Shown piece by piece: positions 1 to 13,800 of a DNA stretch of 64,000 nucleotides. The position numbers and the translations under genes are program-made. The stretch is from Owenia fusiformis (lineage: Eukaryota; Annelida; Polychaeta; Sabellida; Oweniidae), in the NCBI GenBank assembly GCA_903813345.2, contig CAIIXF020000012.1, positions 24,504,184 through 24,568,183 on the forward strand. Reading direction: 5' to 3'. The first letter of the stretch is position 1, and every line of letters begins with the position of its first letter. Under the pieces are notes generated by a model. That model had not been told where the DNA came from. It ran no database searches and saw nothing but the letters and a program-made list of their open reading frames with translations.

Positions 1-1727
1 GATTTGACCTAGATTTTGACCTAGGTATTTTGGTGTCAAAATTTTGAAGCTAGATGGCTTTTGAGGTCCCCTTCTTTTAAAAGCTTTCATTAAATTAAGC
101 TGAACTCAGTCTATATTTCGTATTTCTCACTTCAAAAAATCTTTTTTCCCGTTGACTTAAAGTGTGCGCCCAACCTGGCTACGTATATAACAGAGTTTAT
201 ACTGGCGGATTAGACTAGTTCATTTTTTACATGTGTGTAAAAGCTTTCTCTTATTTGCGTTTTTTCGTTTAGTACGGTTTTGTTATAATTGCCGAGGTCA
301 TATAACCGGGATAAAAAAATGATCATCGTTGACTGCGCACACACAAAACATTTACGTCGAGTGAACAGTGTTATTAAAAACAACAAGCTTTAGAATACAA
401 AGCCCGGTAGTGTGATAATAAGCTGTACACTACCACTGCTGCATGTACATATTAGGGCTCGTAAAGAGTGGATAGGAAGGTTGTGTTTGTCACTTTTAAA
501 TTTTAAATTTCAAAATTGCCATTTAAATGTCATAATTTCTTGGTTTCATTCGTTTAGCCGATCAAAACATTGTAAAACAATAAATCGTCTGTTACGTATA
601 ATCAATTTTGTTCAGTTTTGATTAGTTGTCAGAATGAAGTTACGTTCATCTGAATCCATGTTTCAAATCAAAAATCATATTTTCTTCACTTCAAAATACT
701 TCAGTGAGATGAATGCTCGGAATTGTCGTTTGCAATAACTTATTGTCGTATTCGTTCTTTTATCTACTCGACAGAAGCATTTAGTCGTACATTTGATGCC
801 AGGTCACCTTCTCGCGTACCTCTTGGGGAGCCCCACATTTGTGTCTGTACTCATGGAAGTAAATTCCCCGGTGTAGCCGAGAGCCACAAACTTTCAACAG
901 GTTCGAAATGGCAAATTTCTCTCATATGTACTCATATTTTATTAATTATCACCTACAAAGTATTGCTAATAACTATATGTAATTTCAATAAGGAAACTTA
1001 TCTGGCTACATGTAAATTCAATATCAACACTAGATGTTCACTCAACACGTCTTGGCTTACCTTGTGATGACAAACCCTGGGTTTTCGCTATTTATAGTTT
1101 ATCAACACCTGGACGCATGCGCATTTTATAGTTTATCAGGCACTTTAACATGGGCACCAAATTTAGCGATTTTTGAGCTTTCAAAACGCCATAACTTCCG
1201 AACCGGAAGTCTGACCTAAATCTGGTTTGCAGATTCGGATTCCTGAGATCATTTTGCACTTATTTGATAACTCGCATGTTGAATTTGGAGAACTTTTTGT
1301 TCTGATCTACTTTCCGGACGCCATATCTCAAAATCGGTAACAGTAATCAAAAATCTGATGGCACACTTATGAAAGGGCTGTCTCTAAGCTACATGATGAA
1401 AAAAAGACAAAGTTGTTTCGATAAATAACGACGAAGATAATAGACGGAAGGTTGAAAATGTAAGATTTGACCTAGTTCTTGACCTTTGACCTAGATAAAA
1501 AATTGACCCAATTTCCGAGAAACTAGATACTGGACCTAAATTGACCATATACAGGTCTTGACTCAATGTCTTCTGACTACTGAGAAAACGTGTAGAGAAT
1601 AATAATAAAGAAGAAGAAGAAGAATACTGACAAAAGCTATAGACTCCAGATTTACATCTGGAGTCTAATAAATAAATAAAAACAAAATGTTCACAGTACA
1701 CATATTTTACTGTATAGTTCCCCATAC
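1..1727. other. Intron 16 of DNAH10: repeat-like, no coding exon seen
   Basis: Both ends of this stretch carry GACCTAG-rich sequence (1-30 and 1465-1500), suggesting one interspersed element of about 1.5 kb. No conserved protein reads in any frame. A short AAT/GAA microsatellite lies at about 1598-1625. Next to it at about 1642-1668 is an 11-bp perfect hairpin (AGACTCCAGAT with its complement, 4-nt loop). Confidence 0.45.
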
Positions 1728-1868
1728 CTTGCAGCCTGGTAGACAATCTGGTGCCTTTAATGGGGCCCTCTTGAAGAGACTAGCTCCCTCTATCATCTTC
1801 AACCTCTGCTCTATATCCTTGGCATTCTTCTGGATCTGGTTCACTAGAGACTCAAACTTTCCAATTGC
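1728..1868 (-). CDS. DNAH10: DNAH10 exon 16 (last in window)
   Basis: 47 codons: AIGKFESLVNQIQKNAKDIE then QRLKMIEGASLFKRAPLKAP. Donor AAG|gtatgg. No continuation exon was found in 1-1727, so the next exon lies beyond the left edge. Confidence 0.9.
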
Positions 1869-4800
1869 CTGTAATATATAACAAGTATGTTTTTTGAATC
1901 TTTTTAAAATGAGGTCCTCCCCAAAAATTCCAGAATGAAAAACAAATGCACCCAGATATCTTTTTCATAGAATTAGTTTGGCTGGAGCTAGTAGTCTGAT
2001 TGAATGTAAAATCAAATTCAAAATGAGGTATTAATGTGCAAAATGTCACCACCTGCCATTAGAAACAGATCCCAATCACCAAACTCCATCCACAAAAAGA
2101 CCACTTTTAGTTGTGACATAATAAAAGCGTTGAATTTGTTAACTACAAACAATGTATCACAGGTGAATATATGAGTGAGGAGTTTAACTTACCGCATTAC
2201 ATTTCCCTATGAAATCGTTTATACCCAGTGAATTCCAATTGAGACGTTTCGAACCAGGACGTATAACACGTCGTAAATCTTTCATATGTTCCTCAAGTAG
2301 CGCCATCTCTGCGTTATCTAAGGAGGCCAGGACACCATGGTAACGAGCTAGCATCTGACGTAAACCATCTACATACTTGATGTACTTTTCTTCCTGTAGT
2401 GCTACATTCCTGGCAAGTTCTGGGACAGAATTTCCAATCTGTTCCATGTATCTGAATATAGGAATTGAATGGGTTAATATTCATTGGATACAAAAAAACA
2501 AGGCATTAACATGCAAAATGTCAGCGCCTGCCATTCGTTACAGATGCCAAACACCAACCACCACACATCAACCACTAAACACGAACCACCAAATGCCATT
2601 CACAAAAAATAACAATATGCCACCAATTCTGGTTCTCATTTCAAAACTGACATCCTTGACTACATTCAAGAAATGATTTGTGATCCAACCATGTTGTTTT
2701 CTGTTCCTTTACAAGTTTAAAATCTATATTTCAATGTTGAATCACATTTATCGTTGTATCAAACCTTCACTGAACGATTGGGCATTGGACAGAAAAACAT
2801 ATACCTTTATGAATATTGAATACCGCACAATAGTAATGAACGCTGTTGTCAGTTCATGGATTAAATATATATAACCATAGTAACATTATAAAGTGCTGAT
2901 CTAGTTCTTACCTAGTTTCTGCTATTATTTCTGCCAGTTGGGGGTCAAAGTCCACCAAGTATTTCACCTCAGCCTGGGTCCCTAGAAAATTATGCATAAA
3001 ATATTACATTTTTATTCACTCCCTTGAATCATCAAAACTTAAAATTTGCATATTCAGAATAACAAAATGCATAAGACATTCAGTGACACCTTTCTAATTG
3101 TATAAACACTAGATACACATGCAAGGAAAATTATGTATGGATGTAGCATAATTCTAGTGATATGATCAAGAAGACAATTCACCTTAGAATTGAATACAAA
3201 TACCTGATTATGAGTAGAAAATTGTTGATTATGAGTTGAAAATTGTTGATAATGAGTTAAAAATTGTTGATATAAATTACAAACTGAAGCAAAATCTAGT
3301 GAAATGAACAAAGCTTATAAAACACTGGTACTCTAGCAACACTCTTTTAAGCAACATTGTTGAGCAATTCTCTATAAAGCAGTGCAATTTGAATTTTTTC
3401 TCACATCTTAACTTGTTTTTTTAGTAGGCTAAAGCACAATGACAATAAATGACATACTTCATTTGAAAGAGAGGTTTCCTGACACGTTACTATGGGAACA
3501 AATACTTTTGAAATCCATACCAGGTTTCAACTGATGGTATGCAAAACAATGGTATGTTGAGGTATTACTCAACACTGCATGTATTCTATACAAACTTATG
3601 TATGACTTGTCTTTAACACATCCTTTAACGCACACTGTGCAGTATCATGGCTGTAGCAAGGGGCCCTAGCTACCATGTTACTCTGATAAAAGAGTATCAT
3701 ACAGAGAAGCCTGGTTTCATCCTATGACTCAATTACAGAGGTACCCCAAATATTTCTCATCTTAAATTTTGCTCATGTTTTAGCTGTCACAATTTCAAAG
3801 AAACAATCACAAATATTGCAATTATATAAAATATTTGGGAACACCCTGTAAATGTTAATATTTCACTCTAAGCAACACACACAGTAACACAACACTTATA
3901 CAGGGTGTCCAAAATGATATGTTGCATAATTTTAGACGCGCTGTATAATTTTTACTTAATACCTATTTCATCATGATCTGTTAAAAAAACAATACAAAAT
4001 ATTACGACACAACAAAACATACACATGGTGCTACGGTCTATCAAACTCTACTCTACAAATGTGTTATCGATTACTCATTTTCAAAAATACATGCAATATG
4101 TATGTACAATATGAAAGGTTCACAAATGACAATAAAGAAAGTCAATCAAAACATCAATGTTAAAAGATCAACACAAATTTTCTGACATAACATATGTCAA
4201 ACATTTACACATTACATATGTCCTAACAAAAGAAGAAATGACACATTAGCGCAAATGACACATTAATGCAAATGACACATTAGTGCAAATACATTTAACA
4301 TGCATTCATAAATCAAACCAAAAAACACTTTCACATCACATGTTGTTATTGTTAACACAATGACATCAAATGTTTTCATTTAACAAACTGATATCACATA
4401 TTGACACCAAATATATTAATATCACATGTTGACATCATACCCACACACACGTGACACCTACCACCAGTTAGGCTGGAGACCTTATCCACATCTTCGACTA
4501 CCACGGCTACTGTACCTGCTGGCAGCATTGTGAAATACGAGGAAAGTATTTATAAACACTATCTATACTACTGTTTTATAAACTGGGGTGCATTTCTCTG
4601 GTATTCTAAGCTAGGAACATTTATTTGTCTATTGTTGCAGTCAGGATCATCATAAAGTCATAAATAGATCAAGTGTCTTTTACATTTATGAATCTAAGAA
4701 CGCTTAAAGAGATGCACCCTCAAATATCAATCTTCAGTTAATTCAACTCAAGGTTAAGAAATCAACATAATAATATTCTCCTGAGTTTATTTTTTAAAAA

Positions 4801-7800
4801 GTCATTTGTGACATCAGTAAGGAAAATACAAATCAATGCATACATTAATAAAATTATTGAAAAAGGAACACAAACAAAATGGTGACATACCATCATCAGG
4901 TCCAGTGGGGCCACCTATTGGGAGTAAATCCTGCCCCTCACTGTATATCTTCTCAGATGGTTTGATAAGTAGGTTCCTCTTCAAGAGCCCTGGCAACACT
5001 TGTTCTGTATGCTCTCTCCAGTGTTCATACTTGATGTCTTCGTAAACCTTCATCTGCTTGGCAACACTTAGATAGTGTGCCCTAGCCTGTAATATTACAA
5101 AGGAGGGGATAATTTAAAATTGTTAATAGAGAGTGAACTGAATGAATTGTATACTTCCACTTGATAATGTATCATTAAGTAGGCAAATTGCCATCTTAAA
5201 TGAATACAAAAACACCGTCATCTGATGATATCAAAAGGCAATAACCCATTTCGAGTGAGACTGGATAAATTGTTCATATTCAATGCTAACTATGATTTCA
5301 AGTCAACTTTGAAACTTCATTGCAGAGGAATGCTAAAAATGGATGACTAAAAATACAAAACTAATGGATTCAAATAAATTCTTCAAAACTTACGGCTTTC
5401 CCTTGTTCACTGGACATCATTTCCTCCATAGACTGGAAGCGTATGATTGTGTGCTTGATCCTGTGGAACAGTGACTTCTCCCAGTTGATACTTCCTGCCG
5501 CTGGGGGTTGATTCTTATGTATTGGAGGCTCTTCCCTGAACTCTTTGAACAGTTGGTCCATTACATCAACCTACAGTGGAAACATATTAATATACAAAAT
5601 ATAAATACAGTAAAACTTATCTAATCAAACTAATCAGAACACCTCTCAATGTGAACACTTTTACACTGTCCAAAATTTGTTATTCTAAATAAAATTGAAG
5701 CATGTATCAAAAAAATTGAAAAGTGAATAAAAATTGTAAAATTGTTCATCCTAAATACTACTAAGATTATCGCATAATTCTGTATAATTCTAGATAAATA
5801 AATAAATCTGTTGTCATTTTGTCTACTCAACTGCTGTTATGTAAACAGTCACTCAACAGTCACATCAAGTTTAAAAATAAACATCTGAACACACCTCTTT
5901 CTCATACTGTGTGAGAATGTCATTGAATTTCTTCATCAGTTGAGAGTTGATCGCCTCCCTTGATCTAATGTGTTTGAACTTCAGCAGCATGTCAAAGGCC
6001 CCTTCTGCAGACCTGCAAGGCAAAACATGTGTTTCATTATAATAAGAGTTCATAATGTATATTCAAAGTCACTCTCTAAAGAGGAAGTAAAGAAAGTATA
6101 TTCCATCTTATTGTAAATAAGAACATTTATTATCTTATGCGAGGATTTCATTTTTGGCCATACGTCATGCGAGGGGGTGGAGCTTAAATGCTACATCTGT
6201 TCTGGTAGCAGAAGTCTTTAGTTAAAATTATTTTCCTGCTACTGCAAGCAGTACATTTACATGGACTCTAATTTTGATTGTGCAAACTGCATACGTTTAT
6301 ATCATTTTTATTACATTAGTAATATAGGAGATACAATATACATGTATATAGGAGAGTACCATAAAAAAGAGAAAAATTGAAGATACGTTGGAGGCGGCTA
6401 TTGACTGAGAAATAGACGTGGTGAGTGTATTCCGTCATTTTGCACGCCATTTTAATTAAAGTTAGACAACCATGAGCAAATTGTCTGTTTTGTTATTTGG
6501 ACATTCCCTCATATATTGGCTTGATCAATATCAAGGGAAATTTCTGAAAAACTTAGGATTATATTCAAACCAATTTGACATTGCATATTGTGGTATCCGA
6601 GGCGGTACTTTTGAGTGGACACCTAAATCTCGTTCACGGTTTCAAAAGAAGACATTGGTGGCATACCTATGTGAACAAATGACACTGGTAAATCCACAGG
6701 TGGTATACTTGCAGTTAGGCGGCAATGACTTAGATAACTACAATTTTGATATTCAAAAAATATTTACGGCCATAAAAAGTGTTGCCCAATTTATTGTGGA
6801 AGGCTACGATAATATCCGCATTGTATGCATTGGACACGTGTTTAAACGATTGCAGCCGAAGGTTGGGTTTGATGACTTTGAGAAAGCTCGTTTAATTCTG
6901 AATGCAAAATTGTCCGACCTGCAAGGTTTTCATGGAAAAATTCTGGTATGTCCGAATAACGGCTTTATGAACAATACTTATGGAAAATATGAAGCAAAAG
7001 GAATCCACCTTACTAATTTAGGCAATAATTGTTTTGCTCATAATATTAGGAGGGAACTGATTGCAATTCGTAATAGTGAGTATAATTTAAAATTGTTTTA
7101 CATTTGCTCATGGTTCTATATGTATATGTAAAACTACATGTTTACATTCGTATAGTTACTTTCACGGTTTATAATTGTCATTATTTTGTGCCAGATGTAC
7201 AGTAACGTTGAGAACAATGATTCCTTGGTGACTGTTAGATTCTGCTTTGAAGATTCACTGCTATGTACTGGAAGTGCCCTGTGCTAAATTAGCTGCTGAT
7301 GGCATATATGTTTCAAGCATGTATCAAGTTGGGACAGAGCTTTAATTGTTATTATTTTCCAGGGTTGGACTGTCCCTGAATAGCATGTCTCATGCCGTAC
7401 GTGTGTGCGCACACTGGGTATAATATTTATAATAGCATGTTGGGACTGGACTGAATAGCCCAGGATGTGACAGTACCATCATTATAACCCAGGGTTGGAC
7501 TGTCCCTGAATAGCATGTTTTTGTTGTTTGTGTGTAGACACTATATAATTATGAAATCTTTATTGTAACATGTTGGGACAGGACTGAATAGCCCGGGTTT
7601 TTTGATCATGAGGAATGTGATCTATTTATATGGTATATATGCTGTAATGTGTTCTTCCCTGAATAGCTTGATTAGCATGCTCTGATAATCACGGCTGTAT
7701 TATATTAATTAATTGTTTATGTCACTGACATGTTTGCAGCCAGTGCAATTCAGTTGTACTTGCCAGTACAAGTGCCGTGATTTCATGTTTGGAACAATGC

Positions 7801-10800
7801 TGTTTCTTATCAATTAGCAGGAGACCACTGTAGATCCTAGGTCTCACGGCCTGTTGACCTGTTTTCTATTTATGATCTTGTTTGTAGCTTGATGGGATGC
7901 AAGTAATGGGTGATTTATTCGCTCTGTTACAGCAGTTACCTTAATTGTTTTTAAGGTCAAGATGCATTTTTTCAGATCCAGAATTCAGTCTTTTATTTAC
8001 GTCAATTTCATATTTTGTTTATGTAATGTAATTTGCAAATACTTTCGTGGTGCATTGTGTTTTCCAGGCATATATAGGCGGCCACGACCATGCCCAAATC
8101 AAAGCCAGCAAAAAGGTCATTACCCCTAATAATTCGCGGGTTCTTCTTTTCGCGGATGGAGAGCATCCCGCGAATATAGCGAAAATATACACATCGCAAA
8201 ATTAAAGACGTCACTAGTATAGACTGAACTTGTCTCCAGTCTTTGTTGCACCTTTAAGTTTGAAATACCAAGTAGCTTACCTCAACGTTTTGAAAGACTC
8301 ATCAATGAATGTCTTTGCCTCCCCTTCAATGGACTGAACCTCTCTGTTGAACCAATCCATGACACTTTTCCATGAACTGATGTGGCGGATCACAAATGGA
8401 TCAAATGCTACTTCTTCTATTGGTTTCACAAGGAGATCTACCCGCTTCAAGACATCTTCTATACGTTTAGGGTCACCTGTGACAGCCTTGAGTTCTGGCC
8501 CAAATATGTTGTAGAATTCTTCCAGTACCTGAAGTGACAAGAAAGAGAAATGAATATGAAGGATTCAAAGTTCAAAAAAACAGTTGGGATTTTGAGGGAA
8601 ACAGTTTATATGAGATCAAGAGGGCATAAATTGGAATATGGGCATAAAATTATGGAACACACTTTGCACTGGCCAAAAACTATGGAACTCAGTTTGTTGT
8701 AGCCAAAAGATGTTCCTCGAGACAGATGTAAAGAGGGTTCATTCAAACATGTAAACCAATTTAGTTCTTTTGAAAACTGTTTCAATCAGACAGGTTTTAC
8801 TCAGAGCTGTACTTTGTATTTTCAAATTGTTACATTAGTTAAGTACCTGAGCAACATTGTAGAGATCTGCACAAATAGATGCCATGTAGTCAGTACGCTC
8901 AAACAACTTCTTTCTGTCAAACTCCCATCTTGAGTCTCGACCTGATGCCTCGATCTTTGCACGGACCTAGAATATTACGACATAATTAGTATTTCTGACA
9001 TTAGTTGAATTAATTAATTAATTAGTGAATTAATTAACATGGAAAATTATTGGAAAATAACATGGAAACTGAGACAAGTAGTTTTGGTGTAAAAACCACC
9101 AGAGAAAAATCTAATGTTGCCTGTTTCTTCTGAAATTCCTGAGGCAGTCTTTTAGGACATATTGAGAAACTCTGACTTGCTGACAGAAATGGACACCGCC
9201 TCAAGCCACATTTGTTTTTTTAAAACAATTTTCATTTTATCATATCAATTTAATAAATTGCATACATGTGTATTTGACATTTACCTCAAAGTAGGAGTCT
9301 TTCCAAAGTTCCAACATTTTCCTGGCTTCTGATGTTTTTCGTTTTACTTGTTCAACATTGTTATCTCTGAAACAGAAATGATTTAGCATATTAATTCTAG
9401 ATTAGTGGATGATTCTCATGAAAAAAGGGGCTACACCAGGAGATAATTTGAGTCCTCTTTTAATTGCTTATGTGTACCAATCTACTAGTATGAGAAAACA
9501 TCCTGGGATATGAGGACTACTTTTTGATCGAATTCTTACAAAAATGAAACTGTGTACGCTGGAACTGGAATTTGGTATTACAAGTAAATATGTCTAATCT
9601 AAATGACACTGGGACAGGCAAAAAGTGTCCAAGATTTCTTAATATGTGAATCATTGGGAGATTACTAAATCGAAAACAAGTAAAAAGTGTTCACATTCAG
9701 TTCAGAAGAAGTGAGTAGCTCCAACAATTCTTTCATATCCTATCGTATTCGGGGATTCTTCATTATATGGCGTCCAATCAAATTGCAGGATGTGATCATG
9801 TGAACAATCATGAGCATACTGTTTGAATGTTTTGGTTTTACAATATAACATTATTTTCAAGAGGAGACTTTACCTGTATAGGGTCCTAATGTTTATAACT
9901 CTTGCTACTCTCTCAGCCAGCTCCCATGCTATCCTTTCCATCAAAGGTACCATACGTTCATCTCTGTTATAATGCCGGGAAATAATCCACACCATTCTTA
10001 GAGCATTCATCATTGAACCAATTGTCTCTATGACAGAATAAAATGTAGCTCCATGCGTTATATTCTTAAAATGTCTCTCGAGAGTTGAGAGGAATCGTAC
10101 ATTGTCTTTAGCCTCGGTATGCCATTTATTCAAATCAGATCTAAGGTATTCTATTGCATTGTCTATCGTTGCATATATTTGAAGCATTTGATGCACTTTG
10201 GGGATTTTAAGCTGCTCTACTAGGGCACTGAGGGAGGCATTACGCTCTCTCCAATAGTCAATCTCAGCTAAAGGGCCATTTCCCTGCGGCTGCTTCTTAG
10301 TGAGAACCTCAAGGGCTGCACTGACTTGTCGCTCCCATGTAGAACAAACCTCACATATTTTATCTTTCAACTCGGTGTCATTAAGGTTTTCATTAATGTC
10401 ATCATATAGTTGAATTTCAGGGATTTCAAGCCTGACTTCACCCTCGATTTGTTGAATTGTTCTATTAATACTGCTGGCAAACTTTTGCATGTTTATGAGG
10501 AATTCGTCTCTGAGGAGAGAGTTGGCCTTTGATTCCTGAATATTCACTGGAGCTTCCTCTGCTTCTTCTTCTGCTCCTGGATACATAAACGGATTTAGAT
10601 AAGATGTTTCAATCATATGAGATAAAAAAGAATGGAAACATGAAGGGATTTAGATCAAATGTTTCAATCATATGAGATAAAAAATGGATACATAAAGGGA
10701 TTTAGATAAGATGTTTCAATCATATGAGATAAAAAAAATGGAAACATGAAGGGATTTAGATAAAATGTTTCAATCATATGAGATAAAAAATGGATACATA

Positions 10801-13800
10801 AAGGGATTTAGATAAGATGTTTCAATCATATGAGATAAAAAAAATGGAAACATGAAGGGATTTAGATAAGATGTTTCAATCACATGAGATAAAAAAATGG
10901 ATACATGAAGGGATTTAGATAAGATGTTTCAATCATATGAGATAAAAAAAATGGATACATGAAGGGATTTAGATAAGATGTTTCAATCATATGAGATAAA
11001 AAATGGGTCTGGATACATGATCTATATGAACAATATAATTGTTCTTCTAAATAATTTGAACTACCTGGAATAACTCTAGGCAATTCGTAGGAGATGACAT
11101 GAGTATTCATATGAAGGATAATAAAAACTATGCAAAAAGTGAATGGGTCTGGATTAAGATGTTTCGGATGTTTCCAAAAAATAAATGAGATAAAACATGG
11201 AGTGGATCCATGGGTGCTTCAATAAAAATATTTGATTACATTTATATGGCTCTGGCTCAAATGTTTAATTAAATATACTGGTATGGGAAAAGATATCTAG
11301 ATCCATTTTAATTCCCATCATGATTGATTTAACAAAGGTATATTTAATTTGTGTTTTGTTTAAACTAAAATTTCTCAATATATCTTCAAAACAGCCATGG
11401 GAAAAGATCTGGTGTATATTTTATCCACTTGGTAAACACATATAATACCGATCCTTTGGCTACTTTATTTGATATGAACTTCTTACCCTGTTGTGAGACA
11501 ACTGATACTTGGGTTGTCTCTCGACTGACTTGGGCACTGTCAGTGGGGTTTGGAGATCCACTGCTAGTTTCTGCCTCTCCATTCTTGTTCTGGTGGTAGG
11601 ACAGCAAGGGCATGAATACCTGGAAGTTTCAAGATACCCAAATTTTCAAATACGAGGGGTGATCCAAAAGTATTGGACGTCCTGCTCTATTTTTGTTGGT
11701 TTTTGATAAAATACTTTAAGCAAGGGCATGAATACCTGGAAGTTTCAAGATACCCAAATTTTCAAATATAAGAGTGGATGTTTTTCAATGTGTTCCTGAG
11801 GACAAGACTGTCCAAATACACTACAATGGACAAATAATACTCTCTGGAAATCTTCTTGGAACATTACATGTACTTCAAAATGACTAGGAGTTAGAAAGTA
11901 TGTATGTCAGAATTTAATAATTGAATTAATAATTGGATTAATGAAATTATAAGAGCTTTATAAAGGTAAGAGTGACAACAGTAATTGACAATAGCTTGGA
12001 ATATAAACCAAAATTTAAACATTTCATAAAAACAGTGTGGATACCACGCTCTTGTAGTATCCTGACCTTCCATGAACCTAATGACCTGTACTAATTATAT
12101 AACCGTCTGGGTCTAACACTGGACAGCATGCTGTAAGCTCACTTCTCAGTAGAGACCAAAGAATACAGTCACAATGTAAATCACAATCTTGTGTGTTTGT
12201 TTATCTGTATATTATACCCACAAAATAAGACTACTACAGCTCTCATACCTGAGTGATAACCTGCTCTAGCATGACAAGGGAGTGACCATTAAGTATCCCC
12301 ACTTCTATAAGTTCAGGCAATTCCCTGCAGGCTTCTTCAACAGTATTTGGCAAAGGTACCATCCCTGGTGAGTTTCTGAGAAAGTAAACGCAGTCACTTT
12401 CTGCTGTCTGTTCTGGCAGCTGACCAAAACACATGTATAGGTATGTGCGCTGGATCTTTTGAATGATGATTTTCTGAAATAGAACAAAATATTTAAAGTT
12501 AATTTGAGTGTCATAAAGAGAATATAGGCTTCAAGAGGCCTAGTTTATGTGGCCGACCAGATGTGGAGGGTCTTTAACAATATATAGAGGTTATTTAATG
12601 GGAGGTTTTTGATACAGGGTATATGTGAGGGAAATACTATATATCTACCTGAGGGACCGTAGGGATATATGTATCACCCGCTCACTTCAGATATAGATTA
12701 TATTCCTGAATGTTATTTACCTATAACACTACTAAGTATGGGATAAATATATATATATACTAGCTTGAATGCATGCAAAAAAGCAGATTTTTCTAGTAAG
12801 CCTGCTCTAGTTTTTTTGCAGTCATTTTAACAAGTTGGCATTAACTCAAAACCTACTGTAAGAGGTGCCCTTGGTTCTTCATTTTCTGGCTCTACAGCCT
12901 CTTCTGGTTCAGGCTTAGGAGTCTCAGGTTTCTCTTCTTTAACTTCTTCCTCTTCCTTCTTATCATCATCTTTACCCTTGTCACCCTTCTTCTTCTTTTT
13001 CTTTCCTACAAGTTAAGAACATGCAATAAGAATTTGAACAATTTACAATTTGCTAAGCAGCAAACTTAGCTACACATTCTTTAAAGCAATGGCAGGGTTG
13101 TGAGCCATTAAAACCTTCACCAAGGGATTTCCCCAGATGTTTGGATCTTGTTTTTGGTGCTAATAAAATGAAGTCCATCTAAACCTTACATTAAGGAGTT
13201 TGCTAAAGAAAGATAAATATGTGCACAGCTGTATATGATGATCTTTATTTGGAGCAATCAACAAACAAAAGCATTAAAGTATAAATAATGGAATTTGAAA
13301 AATCGCCTTTTTGCAAAATGGTAATGTAACAAATGTGTCTTCTATAAGTCCCTACCTTTCTTGCCCTTTTTATCAGCATCATCTCCCCCCTCAGCTCCAA
13401 CTGCTGGTGAAGGTGCCTGTGGCTCTTCTATAGGTTCTGGTGTTGGTTCAGGCTCATCTTCAACATCTGCCGATATGTCAGGTATCTCAGGCTCTGAAAT
13501 GATTACATGTATGAGCTGAAACAACATTCCTGTTACCACTTCTAATTTATTGTATGGGTAGCCTACTCATAATCAAATGAGTGGTACTGTACATGGTTTT
13601 GTCACACTCGTTCCTTTCTTCAATACCAATTATAGGATAATAGTCAGTGACCATTAACCTCTAGTAGAAAGTTATAAGATGACCTGTGCAATTTTAAAAG
13701 GTTTTGGTGCTGGGAATGCACATTGATTCGACATTGAGTGCTAGGCCAAGGCCTAGGGTAGGGGTTTGTGTAAAAAACTGGGTAACCGGGTAACTGGGTA

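Noticed and set aside
1384-1746. ORF of 120 aa at the left edge as a further DNAH10 exon
   Set aside because: Sequence has none of the dynein tail strings expected after exon 16 and runs through microsatellite DNA.
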